A stretch of 64,000 bases of DNA, from positions 175,603 to 239,602 of the forward strand of contig NZ_AXAR01000002.1 in the NCBI RefSeq assembly GCF_000472905.1, read 5' to 3'. The position numbers and the translations under genes were made by a program. Positions within the stretch are counted from its first letter, which is position 1. Every line of letters begins with the position of its first letter. The notes beneath the pieces were generated by a model that made no database searches, was not told where the DNA came from, and saw only the letters and a program-made list of their open reading frames with translations. Of this stretch, positions 10,123 through 20,418 are shown one piece after another. This stretch comes from Alicyclobacillus pomorum DSM 14955. Lineage in GTDB: Bacteria; Bacillota; Bacilli; Alicyclobacillales; Alicyclobacillaceae.

Positions 10123-11268
10123 CTATTGCTCTGCGAGGATGTTGCGGGCGATGACAAGCCGCTGAATTTCGTTGGTTCCCTCGTAGATCTGCGTAATCTT
10201 TGCGTCGCGCATATAGCGTTCCACCGGGTACTCGCGGATAAACCCATAGCCCCCGAACACCTGCACCGCTTCCGTGGTCACTTCCATCGCCGTGTCGGAC
10301 GCGAACACCTTGCTCATCGCGGAAGCCTTGCCGTACGGCAGCCCTTGGGATTCCAACCACGCCGCCTGATAGGTCAACAACCGCGCAGCTTCGATTTTCG
10401 TCGCCATGTCTGCGAGCTTAAATTGAATCGCCTGCTGATCCGCAATGGGCTTGCCAAACTGTTTCCGTTCACGCGCGTAGTTCCTGGCCAATTCGTAGGC
10501 GCCCTGGGCAATCCCCACCGCTTGCGCGGCGATACCGTTCCGGCCACCGTCGAGTGTCATCATGGCAATCTTGAACCCAAAGCCTTCTTCGCCGAGGCGA
10601 TTTTCCGCCGGAATTCGACAGTTGTCGAAAACCAGTTCCACCGTTGTGGAGGCGCGAATGCCCATCTTCTTTTCCTTTTTCCCAATGGTGAATCCCGGTG
10701 TTCCCTTCTCCACGATGAACGCCGTAATTCCACGCGTGCGCTTCTCTGGATCTGTCAAGGCAAACACCACGTAGACCTCCGCCGGCCCGCCGTTGGTGAT
10801 GAATATCTTGCTGCCGTTCAGGATGTAGCTGTCCCCGTCCTTCTTGGCAGTGGTCCGCATGCCCGCTGCGTCGGAGCCAGATCCCGGCTCGGTCAGCCCG
10901 TACGCGCCGAGCCACTTCCCTTCCGCCATGGGCCGCAGGTACTTCTGCTTTTGTTCCTCCGTGCCAAACTTGTAAATCGGCCATCCGGCGAGACTCGTGT
11001 GCGCCGAGAGGCAGACACCGGTCGACGCGCAGACACGGGACAGTTCTTCCACGGCAATGACATAGCCAAGAAAGTCCATCCCTGCGCCGCCGTACTCCTC
11101 TGGCCAGGGGATCCCCGTGAGTCCAATCTCCGCCATCTTGTCAAACAATTCACGGTCGAAGCGCTCTGCTTCGTCCCGCTCTGCAGCACCTGGTGCCACC
11201 TCGTTCTCCGCGAATTCACGCACGAGGGCGCGAAGTTGTTCATGTTCCCTGTCTAGTTGAAAGTTCAC
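10123..11268 (-). CDS. acdA: Short-chain acyl-CoA dehydrogenase
   Basis: A 381-residue flavoprotein with the three ACAD domains. Seen: [61 protein letters not shown] and the catalytic-base segment [13 protein letters not shown]. It oxidises short-chain acyl-CoA (butyryl-CoA class) to enoyl-CoA, passing electrons to ETF. By recall it closely follows Bacillus AcdA, which also sits beside fadF and rpoE. GTG start at 11268. In the lysine route it could instead work in reverse as a crotonyl-CoA reductase; sequence alone does not decide. Confidence 0.93.
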   Translation of the reverse strand: MNFQLDREHEQLRALVREFAENEVAPGAAERDEAERFDRELFDKMAEIGLTGIPWPEEYGGAGMDFLGYVIAVEELSRVCASTGVCLSAHTSLAGWPIYKFGTEEQKQKYLRPMAEGKWLGAYGLTEPGSGSDAAGMRTTAKKDGDSYILNGSKIFITNGGPAEVYVVFALTDPEKRTRGITAFIVEKGTPGFTIGKKEKKMGIRASTTVELVFDNCRIPAENRLGEEGFGFKIAMMTLDGGRNGIAAQAVGIAQGAYELARNYARERKQFGKPIADQQAIQFKLADMATKIEAARLLTYQAAWLESQGLPYGKASAMSKVFASDTAMEVTTEAVQVFGGYGFIREYPVERYMRDAKITQIYEGTNEIQRLVIARNILAEQ

Positions 11269-11417
11269 TGTGCTCTCTCCCTTTTTCTAAACTCCTACAA
11301 AGGCGGCCTTGCCGCACGTTGATTCGACGCTGACTCGTGCAGACCACTGACAGCCCGGCGATTTGCAAAATCACGGCGAACAACGGGTTCTGCGTCATTT
11401 TGCAAATCGCTCACAGC

Positions 11418-12557
11418 CTAACGTTGCAAATGCCGTGCAATCACAATGCGTTGAATTTGGTTGGTCCCTTCGTAAATTTGCGTGATCTTTGCGTCTCGCA
11501 TATAGCGCTCCACGTGGTACTCTTTGACATACCCGTAACCACCGAACAGCTGGACAGCATCCGTGGTCACTTGCATCGCGGTATCGGTGGCAAACAGCTT
11601 GGCCATCGATGCCTCCTTGGCACACGGCTTGCCCTGTTGGCGGAGATGTGCCGCGTGGTAGACGAGCCATTTGGCCGCTTCAATCTTCGTCGCCATGTCG
11701 GCCAACATGAACTGGATGCCTTGAAACTGGAAGATTTCCTGTCCAAATTGCTTGCGCTCCCGGACGTAGCGATTGGCTGCGTCAAAGGCAGCGCGGGCAA
11801 TCCCCAAGCCTTGCGCGGCAATCCCAATGCGCCCAGCGTCCAACAAGCGCATGGCGATGGAAAATCCTTCGTTTTCGTTGCCCAGGCGATTTTCCACGGG
11901 CACGCGGGCATCCTCGAAGAGAAGTTCGCACGTGGCGGAGCCGTTCAAGCCCATTTTCTTCTCCTTCTTGCCCACCCGAAACCCTGGTGTGTCCTTCTCT
12001 ACCAGAAATGCGGTAATCCCGCGATTGCCGCGCTTCGGATCAGTGACCGCGAAGGCGCAGTACACATCGGCCTCGCCGCCGTTGGTGATGAACATCTTGC
12101 TGCCGTTGAGCACATAGTGGTCGCCATCCAACACGGCCCTGGTGCGGATGGAGGACGCGTCGGATCCGGCGTTCGGCTCTGTCAATGCGAATGCAGCCAG
12201 CCATTCACCTGACGCCAACTTCGGCACAAATTTACGCTTCTGCTCTTCGGTGCCGAAGTACACGATGGGAAACGTTCCAACCGACGTGTGAACCGCCAGA
12301 ATGACGCCGACCGTGGCTGAAGCGTAGGAGATTTCTTCGATGGCTGAGATGTAGGAGAGGAAATCCGCTCCGACACCGCCCAATTCTTCTGGTACGGGCA
12401 GTCCCATGAGGCCGAGCTCGCCCATTTTGCGCAGGATGTCTCGCGGAAACTCATCCTTTTCGTCAATCTCCGCGGCACGCGGAGCAATGACTTCCCGGGC
12501 GAACGTTCGTACCAAGTTGCGAATTTCCGTCTGTTCCGTGGTGAATTCGAAGTTCAT
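11418..12557 (-). CDS. Acyl-CoA dehydrogenase, second paralogue
   Basis: A 379-residue ACAD, clearly paralogous to the next gene but diverged. Seen: [68 protein letters not shown] and [11 protein letters not shown] with the catalytic Glu. It belongs to the butyryl-CoA dehydrogenase/MmgC-like group and its exact acyl specificity is not readable. The crotonase stop is 5 bases upstream of its start, so the genes are co-transcribed. Confidence 0.92.
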   Translation of the reverse strand: MNFEFTTEQTEIRNLVRTFAREVIAPRAAEIDEKDEFPRDILRKMGELGLMGLPVPEELGGVGADFLSYISAIEEISYASATVGVILAVHTSVGTFPIVYFGTEEQKRKFVPKLASGEWLAAFALTEPNAGSDASSIRTRAVLDGDHYVLNGSKMFITNGGEADVYCAFAVTDPKRGNRGITAFLVEKDTPGFRVGKKEKKMGLNGSATCELLFEDARVPVENRLGNENEGFSIAMRLLDAGRIGIAAQGLGIARAAFDAANRYVRERKQFGQEIFQFQGIQFMLADMATKIEAAKWLVYHAAHLRQQGKPCAKEASMAKLFATDTAMQVTTDAVQLFGGYGYVKEYHVERYMRDAKITQIYEGTNQIQRIVIARHLQR

Positions 12558-12562
12558 GGTGT

Positions 12563-13345
12563 CTACTTCCCTTCAAAGGCCGGTTTTCTCTTCGCTAGAA
12601 ACGCTTCCATCCCTTGCTTCTGATCATTCGTAGAAAAGCACAGAGCAAACAAAGACGCCTCGTACGCCAAGCCCTTGTCTTGGTCCAATTCGGCCCCTTC
12701 GTAGACGGCCTGTTTCACCCATGCCAACGCCTTCGGGGCCAGCCCGCTGAGTTGCTCCGCCAACGCGCGCCCTCTTGCGGCGAGTTCCTCGATGGGCACG
12801 ACTTCGCTCACGAGCCCAATGCGATGTGCCTCCACGGCGTCAATGATGCCTCCGGTCAACAAGAGTTTCAGCGCGTTGCCTTGCCCGACAATGCGCGGCA
12901 GGCGTTGACTACCGCCGAACCCAGGAATGACGCCCAGTGTGACTTCCGGTTGTCCAAACTTCGTCCCCTCGGCCGCAATCCGGATGTCACAAGCCATGGC
13001 GAGCTCCATTCCACCGCCCAATGCATACCCGTGCACAAGCGCAATCGTAGGTTGCGGCAGTTTCTCCAATTTACTGAAAACAGCTTGTCCCAAGCGCGCG
13101 AACTGTCCTGCAGCCACTGGAGACAAGGAGGTCATCTCTGCGATATCGGCCCCTGCTGCAAACGCACGGCCTTCGCCGCGCAACAAAACCGCCCGGACTT
13201 CCGATTGTCCCGCAAGCTCGTCCAGTACCTGATTGAGTTGAGCGAGGACAGTCTGGTTTAATGCATTTAACTGCTTTTCCCGGCGCAACGTAATGGTTCC
13301 AATCTGCCCGTCTACATGAAGTTCCACATATCGGTCTTCCGCCAT
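12563..13345 (-). CDS. Enoyl-CoA hydratase (crotonase)
   Basis: A 260-residue crotonase. Seen: oxyanion-hole segment GRAFAAGADIAEM and both catalytic glutamates, in ALGGGMELAMACD and FGQPEVTLGVIPGFGGSQRL. It hydrates crotonyl-CoA and other short enoyl-CoAs to 3-hydroxyacyl-CoA. I chose the ATG at 13345, preceded by GAGGTG, over an upstream in-frame ATG because the extension has no crotonase features. Placed between hbd and an acyl-CoA dehydrogenase, it can receive crotonyl-CoA from Kal. Confidence 0.93.
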   Translation of the reverse strand: MAEDRYVELHVDGQIGTITLRREKQLNALNQTVLAQLNQVLDELAGQSEVRAVLLRGEGRAFAAGADIAEMTSLSPVAAGQFARLGQAVFSKLEKLPQPTIALVHGYALGGGMELAMACDIRIAAEGTKFGQPEVTLGVIPGFGGSQRLPRIVGQGNALKLLLTGGIIDAVEAHRIGLVSEVVPIEELAARGRALAEQLSGLAPKALAWVKQAVYEGAELDQDKGLAYEASLFALCFSTNDQKQGMEAFLAKRKPAFEGK

Positions 13346-13401
13346 GTTCCACACCTCGTCTCTATGATTCAGAAAGCCTCGCGTATCCCGCGCAATCCCC
13401 G

Positions 13402-14259
13402 TTAGGCGTACGTATAAAATCCGCGCCCCGTCTTGCGACCGAGCCAACCTGCCTTCACATACTTGCGCAACAATGGGCAGGGACGGTACTTGGAGTCGCC
13501 GAACCCTTCGTAGAGGACCTCCATGATGGCAAGGCACGTGTCCAGGCCGATGAAGTCAGCGAGCGTCAGTGGCCCCATCGGATGGTTCATGCCCAGTTTC
13601 ATCACATCATCAATCGCTTCTGGTGTCGCAACACCTTCGTAGACACAGTAAATCGCCTCGTTAATCATAGGCATCAACACGCGGTTGGAGACAAAGCCTG
13701 GGAAGTCGTTGACTTCCACAGCGGTCTTGCCCATTTGAACCGCCAGATTGTACACCGTCTCATAGACTGCATCGCTGGTCGCGAGACCTCGGATGATTTC
13801 CACCAGCTTCATGACCGGGACCGGGTTCATGAAGTGCATGCCAATCACCTGCTCGGGCCGCTTCGTCACGGCCGCGATTTCCGTAATGGGCAGCGACGAC
13901 GTGTTGCTCGCCAAGATGGCATGCGACGGAAGCATTTCATCCAATTGGCGGAAGATACCGAGTTTAATCTCCATATTTTCCGTAGCCGCCTCAATCGCCA
14001 TGTCGCAATCGTGGCCGTCCTGCAACGACGTCGACAAGGTGATGTGGCCGAGCACGGTTTCCATGTGGTCTTGGGTGAGCTTCCCCTTCTCCACGCTCCG
14101 CTGCAAGTTCCTGCGAATGTTCGCAAATCCGCGTTCCACAAACTCCTGCTTGATGTCGTTCAGAACCACGTCGAGTCCCGCTTGCGCAGCAACCTGGGCT
14201 ATCCCATTACCCATTTGTCCAGCTCCGACCACCAGTACTTTACCAATGTGTTGAGCCAA
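13402..14259 (-). CDS. hbd: 3-hydroxybutyryl-CoA dehydrogenase
   Basis: A 285-residue two-domain NAD(P)-dependent enzyme. Seen: Rossmann motif [24 protein letters not shown], catalytic His in [18 protein letters not shown], and [19 protein letters not shown]. It oxidises 3-hydroxybutyryl-CoA to acetoacetyl-CoA. TTG start at 14259 behind a GGTGGAG site. Short (18-base) gap to the thiolase gene upstream. Confidence 0.94.
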   Translation of the reverse strand: MAQHIGKVLVVGAGQMGNGIAQVAAQAGLDVVLNDIKQEFVERGFANIRRNLQRSVEKGKLTQDHMETVLGHITLSTSLQDGHDCDMAIEAATENMEIKLGIFRQLDEMLPSHAILASNTSSLPITEIAAVTKRPEQVIGMHFMNPVPVMKLVEIIRGLATSDAVYETVYNLAVQMGKTAVEVNDFPGFVSNRVLMPMINEAIYCVYEGVATPEAIDDVMKLGMNHPMGPLTLADFIGLDTCLAIMEVLYEGFGDSKYRPCPLLRKYVKAGWLGRKTGRGFYTYA

Positions 14260-14277
14260 CTCTCTCCACCCTCTCTA

Positions 14278-15459
14278 TCAATTTGGTACTTCTACCAGAA
14301 TTGCATCGCCTTGTGCGGCACCGCTGCAGATGGCGGCAATTCCAAGACCGCCACCGCGCCGCTGCAACTCGTAAACCAGGTGCATCAGAATGCGGGCGCC
14401 ACTGGCACCGATGGGGTGTCCCAGCGCAACCGCCCCACCGTTGACGTTGACCTTTTCCTCATCCCAGCCGAGGATTTTGCCAGAGGTCAAGGTCACTGCT
14501 GCAAACGCTTCGTTCACTTCAAACAAGTCGATATCAGACAGTGTGTACCCTGTCTTCTCCAACAATTTTTGGATGGCGAGCGCGGGTGTTGTGGCAATGT
14601 ACGCCGCTTCTGCGGCCACCTCTGCATAGCCAAGGATGTAAGCCAACGGCTCGCGGCCGGTTTCCTTTGCGTAGTCCTCGGACATGACCACCAGCGCCCC
14701 TGCACCGTCGTTGACCCCAGGCGCGTTGCCAGCAGTGATGGTGCCGTCTTTCGTAAACACCGGCGGCAACGCAGCCAATCTCTCCAGGGACGTGTCCGCT
14801 CTCGGTGCTTCGTCGTCTGTGACGGTCACACTCTGCTTCTTCGTCTCCACAGTGACGGGGACGATTTCGTCCGCGAACACGCCGGACTGGATGGCCGCCA
14901 CGGCTCGTTGATGACTGCGCAACGCCCACGCGTCCTGCATTTCTCGCGTGATTTCGTATTCTTTCGCGACGCGGCTGCCGAGGACGGCCATGTGGACGTT
15001 GTGAAACGCACACTGCAACCCATCGTGGATCATCAGGTCAATCACAGCGCCATCGCCCATCCGCAGCCCCGTGCGGACACCTTGCAAAGCGTAGGGCGCG
15101 TTCGACATGCTCTCCATTCCACCTGCGACCGCAACCTGAATGTCGCCTGCGCGGATGAGAGAATCAGCCAGCGTCACGGCCCTGAGTCCGGAAGCGCACA
15201 CTTTATTGATGGTGACGCTCGGCGTCTCCCACGGCAGCCCGGCCAACCGTGCCGCCTGACGCGAGGGAATTTGCCCTGCACCGGCTTGCAGCACCATCCC
15301 CATCAGGACTTGATCCACTTCCTCCGCGTTCAATGCCACTCTCGTCATGGCCTCCCGAATGGCAATGGCACCGAGCTCCACTGCTCGTTTGCTCGCCAAG
15401 CTACCCTGGAAGCGCCCAAACGGCGTTCGCGCCGCACTCACAATCACAGACTTCGCCAC
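14278..15459 (-). CDS. Acetyl-CoA acetyltransferase (thiolase)
   Basis: A 393-residue thiolase. Seen: [12 protein letters not shown], the acyl-accepting Cys in [45 protein letters not shown] and the second catalytic Cys in [12 protein letters not shown]. It interconverts acetoacetyl-CoA and two acetyl-CoA. GGGAGG is too close to the ATG at 15465 but 8 bases from the GTG at 15459, so I prefer the latter. It opens an apparent thl-hbd-crt-acd-acd-meaB transcript, with promoter-like and palindromic sequences just upstream. Confidence 0.92.
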   Translation of the reverse strand: MAKSVIVSAARTPFGRFQGSLASKRAVELGAIAIREAMTRVALNAEEVDQVLMGMVLQAGAGQIPSRQAARLAGLPWETPSVTINKVCASGLRAVTLADSLIRAGDIQVAVAGGMESMSNAPYALQGVRTGLRMGDGAVIDLMIHDGLQCAFHNVHMAVLGSRVAKEYEITREMQDAWALRSHQRAVAAIQSGVFADEIVPVTVETKKQSVTVTDDEAPRADTSLERLAALPPVFTKDGTITAGNAPGVNDGAGALVVMSEDYAKETGREPLAYILGYAEVAAEAAYIATTPALAIQKLLEKTGYTLSDIDLFEVNEAFAAVTLTSGKILGWDEEKVNVNGGAVALGHPIGASGARILMHLVYELQRRGGGLGIAAICSGAAQGDAILVEVPN

Positions 15460-15563
15460 GTACATTCCCTCCCGCTGTCGCCACGTAATCGCTTTCAGGC
15501 ATTATCAAAAATAAATCGGACAATCACGTCATTCATGCATTTTCATAGATTCCGATTTGCACG

Positions 15564-15603
15564 GGTACAGATGTACCGTCAATGACGTCACAGCTCTATT
15601 GTA
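15564..15603 (-). promoter_or_regulatory. Candidate promoter and operators of the thiolase operon
   Basis: Leftward: -10-like TACAAT at 15598-15603, an eight-base palindrome TGACGTCA at 15583-15590 about where transcription would start, and a palindrome GGTACATCTGTACC at 15564-15577. A TGAATGAC half-site resembling half of the Bacillus FadR operator lies further down near 15527-15536. No clear -35. The arrangement suggests a repressor site over the start; the repressor is unknown. Confidence 0.4.
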
Positions 15604-15627
15604 CACTGTTCGAGCCTCTCATCAGTA

Positions 15628-15653
15628 GGAAAGACACCGAATATTTCGGTGTC
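15628..15653 (-). terminator. Terminator after fadF
   Basis: Leftward: nine-base stem GACACCGAA with TTCGGTGTC, three-base loop, then TTTCCT. It lies 35 bases after the fadF stop and separates it from the thiolase operon. Confidence 0.75.
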
Positions 15654-15688
15654 CCCCTATTTTCGCAACCACACAGCCAAGCCATTGA

Positions 15689-17668
15689 TTACAACTCCAG
15701 CGACATCGCCAGCAGTTCAATCACGTCGTACGTGGCGAGGTCGTCTTCCTTCCCGTTGGCTTTCGTGCCGTCAATCAACATCGTCATGCAGTACGGGCAA
15801 GCCGTGCCTACGATACTCGCACCTGTCTCTATGGCCTGGTTCGCGCGCATGACGTTGATACGAGTCCCAGTCTCCTCTTTGAACATACCGCCGCCGCCAG
15901 CGCCGCAGCACATGCTCTTGTTGCGACTCCGCTCCATCTCCACGAGCTTGACACCCGGGATGGATTCGAGGATGTAACGCGGTGGATCGTACACGTCGTT
16001 GTACCGGCCCAGATAGCACGAATCGTGGTACGTAATGGTCTGTTCAATCGCCTTCTTCGGCTTCAATTTGCCTTCCTGCAACAGTTTCGCCGCAAACTGC
16101 GTACTGTGCCAGACCTCCGCTTCGAAGCCGAAATCCGGGTATTCGTTCTTGAACGTGTTGAACGCGTGCGGATCCGTCGTGATGATTTTCTTCACGCCAT
16201 ACGTGTTGAAAATTTCGATGTTCCGCTGTACGAACTCCTGGTATAGAAATTCGTTGCCGAGGCGACGCGCTGAGTCGCCGTCGCTCTCTTCTTCGGCACC
16301 GAGAATGGCGAAATCCACGCCAGCCGCAAGCAATACCTTGGCAAACGCCTGCGCAATCTTCTGGTTACGCTGGTCAAACGAAGCGGCGCTTCCGACGAAG
16401 AACAGGTATTCAGCCTGACCGTCCACTTCCGCCATCGTTTTTACCGGAAGATCCTTTGCCCACGCGGCGCGTTCACGGCGATTGATCCCCCATTCGTTCG
16501 ACTGCCGCTCCAGGTTCGAGAACACCTTGGAGACTTCTGGGGAGGTCTTGCCTTCCGTCAGCACCAGGTGGCGACGCATGTCGACAATTGCCTGCACGTG
16601 TTCGTTCGCGACGGGGCAAGCTTCCTCACAAGCCCGGCAGGTGGTACAGGCCCAGATTTCTTCTTCCGAAAACGTATGTGCGAAGAGCGACTCGGAGGCG
16701 ACGTTCTCTGCGCCAGCTGCCATTTGCGCGAGTAAACCGGGCCCTTGGCTGACAATTTGGTCTTTCATTTTCAAGATGACGTACTTCGGTGAGAGCGGTT
16801 TCCCGCTCAGCGTGGCTGGACAAGATACGTGGCAACGACCACATTCGGTGCACGCGTACCCGTCCAGCAATTGCTTCCACGTGAACTGCTCAATGCGACC
16901 GACGCCAAACTCTTCGATGCTTTCGTCCTCGAGGTCGAGCTTCGTCAGCTTGCCCGGGCTGTCAAGGCGGCGGAAATACCAGTTGAACATCGCGCCCACC
17001 ATGTGCAAGTGCTTGGATCTCGGAATGAAGACGAGGAACGTCATCAGACAAAGGGCGTGCAACCAGAAGAAAATTTCTTTGATGGCGATGAGCGCCCCAT
17101 GGGAAAGTCCAGCGAAGCCGCCGGCAATCGCGTTGACCACAGGCGAAGCCCAGCCGGGATGCACGCCGTTTGCCGCCATATCCGCCGCAGTGGACAAGTA
17201 ATACGTCAGCACAATGGTCATAATCAGACCGAGAATAAAGCCGGCTTCAAACGTCTGTTCCACACGCATCGGCTTGATGATGTAACGACGAATCAACCCG
17301 ACCACAATGGCGACCAAGACAAACGCAGAAAACAGTTCCTGGATAAACAGGTATACGTTGTTGGTTGCCCACGGCAAATGAATGTTGGTCAGGTTGTAAA
17401 ACAGAAAGTCCAAGTCGCCAAAGACGAGGATGATGAATCCCCAGAAGATGAAGAAGTGACCAATCCCGGACGGCTCGGCAATGACTTTGCGCTGCCCGAG
17501 AACGTACTTCAAGAACCCGAACACACGCTCCTTTTTTCTGTCGGTGCGCGTGGGATCCTTTGCGGCGGCCATGAGAAACTTGACGCGTTGTGCGACCGCG
17601 GACCCAAACAGATACAGCGCGGTGGCAAACAGAATCACAAATACAATGCCCTGAATTGCATACCACAT
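15689..17668 (-). CDS. fadF: Membrane iron-sulfur oxidoreductase FadF
   Basis: About 659 residues. The N-terminal ~230 residues contain five or six membrane helices of the nitrate-reductase-gamma/HdrE type. Then two 4Fe-4S motifs (CTECGRCHVSCPA and CTTCRACEEACPV), then two cysteine-rich CCG domains as in heterodisulfide reductase HdrD (SCYLGRYNDVYDPPR, CCGAGGGG). In Bacillus fadF sits beside acdA and etf genes and is thought to pass electrons from ETF to the quinone pool during fatty-acid oxidation. The ATG at 17668 fits the GGGAGGGG spacing better than the ATG at 17677. Confidence 0.9.
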   Translation of the reverse strand: MWYAIQGIVFVILFATALYLFGSAVAQRVKFLMAAAKDPTRTDRKKERVFGFLKYVLGQRKVIAEPSGIGHFFIFWGFIILVFGDLDFLFYNLTNIHLPWATNNVYLFIQELFSAFVLVAIVVGLIRRYIIKPMRVEQTFEAGFILGLIMTIVLTYYLSTAADMAANGVHPGWASPVVNAIAGGFAGLSHGALIAIKEIFFWLHALCLMTFLVFIPRSKHLHMVGAMFNWYFRRLDSPGKLTKLDLEDESIEEFGVGRIEQFTWKQLLDGYACTECGRCHVSCPATLSGKPLSPKYVILKMKDQIVSQGPGLLAQMAAGAENVASESLFAHTFSEEEIWACTTCRACEEACPVANEHVQAIVDMRRHLVLTEGKTSPEVSKVFSNLERQSNEWGINRRERAAWAKDLPVKTMAEVDGQAEYLFFVGSAASFDQRNQKIAQAFAKVLLAAGVDFAILGAEEESDGDSARRLGNEFLYQEFVQRNIEIFNTYGVKKIITTDPHAFNTFKNEYPDFGFEAEVWHSTQFAAKLLQEGKLKPKKAIEQTITYHDSCYLGRYNDVYDPPRYILESIPGVKLVEMERSRNKSMCCGAGGGGMFKEETGTRINVMRANQAIETGASIVGTACPYCMTMLIDGTKANGKEDDLATYDVIELLAMSLEL

Positions 17669-17691
17669 CGGTCGCATCCCCTCCCATCCTA

Positions 17692-17705
17692 CCGACCGGT
17701 CGGTT
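17692..17705. promoter_or_regulatory. Perfect 14-base palindrome, TetR-type operator candidate
   Basis: Seen: ACCGACCGGTCGGT, a perfect palindrome 24 bases upstream of the fadF start. Its size and GACCGGTC core are typical of TetR-family operators. A bound dimer would block the fadF leader. No TetR gene is in the window. Confidence 0.6.
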
Positions 17706-18061
17706 CGTGGAACTCCATACGATGTCTACTTGATATGAGACGGGAACCGTGACACGTACTGCCCAAAGCCTGGACAAGCACTTTTGGATATCCAATGAGC
17801 CCGCCGAATCTATCATGATTAACATACCATGAATCGCATATATCTGTGAACTCTAAGTTGTCTCCACAGTTGGAAATGACTGAATGATATAACTCAACTT
17901 GAGCCGCAATGGTCTATTGTCCGTCAAACAGAATCGCGCGGGGATCGGGACACACCCTGTGTTTCGTGGGATGACCACATGAGGACACAACAAGAAAAGG
18001 CGCCCAGTGACGCCCTCCTCACCCTTTATTTGTCATTGTCCCTGTGAGCTTCGAATACAAA
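17706..18061. other. Intergenic region between fadF and kamE
   Basis: No gene supported. It should hold the leftward fadF promoter, for which no good -35/-10 pair was found, and the end of the kam operon. The middle (about 17810-17900) is noticeably more AT-rich than its surroundings. Confidence 0.4.
17992..18014 (-). terminator. Probable terminator of the kam operon
   Basis: Leftward: a short GC stem (GGCG with CGCC, eight-base loop) followed by TTTTCTT, about 50 bases after the kamE stop. The stem is short, so confidence is limited. Confidence 0.45.
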
Positions 18062-18835
18062 CTACGCCAGGCCTCTTCGCACCATCTCCTGTACCACAAA
18101 CGAAGCCACGTCCGGTGCCAGGGTGCCTGGCCCAAATCCTGCGTCGTAGCCGAGCTCCAGCGCCAACTCGTGTGTAATGCGCGGTCCCCCCGCAATCAGG
18201 ACCAGGTTCTGCCGCAGTCCCTCGGCCTCCAGCAAGTCCACCAGTGCACTCAGGTTGTGGATGTGCACGTCCTTCTGCGTCACCACCTGTGACACGAGCA
18301 AGGCGTCGGCCTTCAACTCGATGGCCTTTCGCACCATCTCTTCGTTTTCCACCTGACTGCCGAGGTTGTACGCGTGGATTTCCGGATACCGCTCAAGGCC
18401 ATACTCGCCGTTGTACCCCTTCATGTTCATGATGGCGTCAATGCCGACGGTGTGCGCGTCCGTTCCGGTGCAGGCGCCGATGACGGTGATCTTGCGGCCG
18501 ATGCACTCGCGAATGAATTGGTTGATCTCGTAGAAGTCCATCCGCGGACTGTCCACTTTCGGCACCTGGATATGTGCGTAGTCGACCGTGTGCACGCAAT
18601 TCCCGTACATCACAACGAAGGTGAAGTTTTCGCCGATGTCTTCGTGGTGCACGACAGTGGGGTTTTCCAGCCCCATCTTTGCACCCAATTGCCGGGCCGC
18701 CTCGACAGCCTCCGGGCCATCCGGAACCGGAAGCGAAAAGCTCAGCTGCACCTTGCCATCGTCCATCGTATCGCCGTACGGACGAACGCGTGTCAAGTCT
18801 ACCTTTGCAATTTGCGTGCGGTAATCAACGCTCAT
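18062..18835 (-). CDS. kamE: Lysine 5,6-aminomutase beta subunit
   Basis: A 257-residue protein. Seen: an N-terminal dimerisation part (KVDLTRVRPYGDTMDDG, LSFSLPVP), then a Rossmann-like cobalamin domain with base-off motif TGTDAHTVGIDAIMNMKG, then GGPRITHELALELGYDAGFG. KamE carries adenosylcobalamin and, in the known enzyme, the PLP-binding lysine; KamD supplies the TIM barrel. Together they move the terminal amino group of L-beta-lysine (or D-lysine) to C5. Start overlaps the kamD stop by 4 bases. Last gene of the operon. Confidence 0.94.
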   Translation of the reverse strand: MSVDYRTQIAKVDLTRVRPYGDTMDDGKVQLSFSLPVPDGPEAVEAARQLGAKMGLENPTVVHHEDIGENFTFVVMYGNCVHTVDYAHIQVPKVDSPRMDFYEINQFIRECIGRKITVIGACTGTDAHTVGIDAIMNMKGYNGEYGLERYPEIHAYNLGSQVENEEMVRKAIELKADALLVSQVVTQKDVHIHNLSALVDLLEAEGLRQNLVLIAGGPRITHELALELGYDAGFGPGTLAPDVASFVVQEMVRRGLA

Positions 18836-20418
18836 GCCCTGACCCCTACCTTTGCTGGCTGCAATCCGAGTTTTTGCCGCAGTTGCTCTTCAAACGGGTT
18901 GAAGTACTCCGCATGGCGATGAACCACTCCGCCCAGACCTTTGCCGCCCGTCATGGTCCGCTTCACGTCGGCAAACAGCCCCCGCGACAGCGCCTCGAAG
19001 AACCCGATGTGTACAATCTCCTCCAACAATTCCACGGCTTCCCGCAGGACCGTCTGCGCCCGCTGAACGATGATGCCATCCGCCTTAAACTCAATTTCAT
19101 CGCCCAAGTGCCGCGCGTTGTTGAAGATGTACTTGGCGCTCTCAATGGCCAGGTGTCTGTCGTAGATGAGCGGTGTGTGAATCTGCTCCGTCATCATGCC
19201 CAGCAATTGAATCCCCTGTTGTGTGGTGATGCCAATGAGGTTGAACAAGGCGTCCTGCACGTGCCCGCGAAAAATGTTGCCCGTCATGTGCTTCGTCGGT
19301 GGCATGTACTTGAGCGGCGCGTCCGGGAAGATTTCGCGCGCCATCTGTGCCTGTGCCAACTCGTACAGGAATCCGTCTTCAATCATCGGATTCATCTCAA
19401 AGGCGTGCCCGAGCCCCATCTGTTCCTCCGGTAGCCCGGACCGAAGCGCAAACTGCTCGTTGATGAACTGTGACGCAAGCACCGTGTGCGCCGCTTCCAC
19501 CGCATCGGCAGTCGTCAGGTAGTTGTCTTCGCCGGTATTGATGATGACCCCGGCGTACGCGTTGATCATCCGCGAGAACGCCTGATCCACCAGCGTGCGC
19601 TGCGGATTGATGTCGCGGAACAAGATGCCGTACAGTGCGTCGTTCAACATCACGTCGAGTCGTTCGATGGCTCCCATGGCCGCGATTTCGGGCATGCACA
19701 GGCCAGAGCAGTAATTGCACAGCCGGATGTAGCGCCCGACTTCTTCGCCCACTTCGTCCAATGCTTCGCGCATGATGCGGAAGTTCTCCTGCGTCGCAAA
19801 CGTACCTCCAAAGCCTTCCGTGGTCGCTCCGTACGGCACGTAGTCGAGCAGGCTCTGCCCCGTGCTGCGAATGACCGCGATGATGTCCGCACCTTGGCGC
19901 GCGGCCGATTTCGCCTGCACGACGTCTTCGTAGATGTTGCCCGTCGCCACAATCACGTAGATGTACGGTTGTTTGCCTTCGCCAAGTCGGTGGAGGAGTT
20001 CGTCGCGCGTTTGTCGATTCGCCGCAATCCGCTCCATCGCCACAGCGGCGAGCGCACGCCCTTTCTCCAGCACCTCTCCCTCTGCTGGTTGCGGAATATC
20101 GGCAAGTCGGACGCTGCCGTCCGCAATCGCTTCCGCCAGTTCCTGCACGGACAACCCCGTTTGCAGCAGTGCCCCTACAAATGTCTTTGCGACGCCCTGG
20201 TCGAGTCTTCCCAGGTCCTTCACTTCATCCACAATCACGTTCGGCAGCGGCACGCCCTCGGCATCCACGCCATCGACGCCGAACAACCGCAGCACCGTGC
20301 GCTCGACCGCCACCGTCGTCCGCTCCGCGATGAAGTCTGCGACGTCGTCCGCAATCTGGCTGGCCGCCGCGCGGCCGCGGGCAATCATGGACTCATCCAA
20401 ATGTAGCTTGGTCTTCAC
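18832..20418 (-). CDS. kamD: Lysine 5,6-aminomutase alpha subunit
   Basis: A 528-residue catalytic subunit. Seen conserved segments: IYVIVATGNIYEDVVQAK, IAVIRSTGQSLLDYVPYG, CNYCSGLCMPEIAAMGA, DINPQRTLVDQAFSR and HMTGNIFRGHVQDALFN. It forms the radical-generating barrel with KamE and adenosylcobalamin/PLP. GTG at 20418 has GGAGG 8 bases upstream and overlaps the kamC stop by 4 bases (GTGA), so translation is coupled. An earlier in-frame ATG at 20484 lies inside kamC and is unlikely. Confidence 0.94.
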   Translation of the reverse strand: MKTKLHLDESMIARGRAAASQIADDVADFIAERTTVAVERTVLRLFGVDGVDAEGVPLPNVIVDEVKDLGRLDQGVAKTFVGALLQTGLSVQELAEAIADGSVRLADIPQPAEGEVLEKGRALAAVAMERIAANRQTRDELLHRLGEGKQPYIYVIVATGNIYEDVVQAKSAARQGADIIAVIRSTGQSLLDYVPYGATTEGFGGTFATQENFRIMREALDEVGEEVGRYIRLCNYCSGLCMPEIAAMGAIERLDVMLNDALYGILFRDINPQRTLVDQAFSRMINAYAGVIINTGEDNYLTTADAVEAAHTVLASQFINEQFALRSGLPEEQMGLGHAFEMNPMIEDGFLYELAQAQMAREIFPDAPLKYMPPTKHMTGNIFRGHVQDALFNLIGITTQQGIQLLGMMTEQIHTPLIYDRHLAIESAKYIFNNARHLGDEIEFKADGIIVQRAQTVLREAVELLEEIVHIGFFEALSRGLFADVKRTMTGGKGLGGVVHRHAEYFNPFEEQLRQKLGLQPAKVGVRA

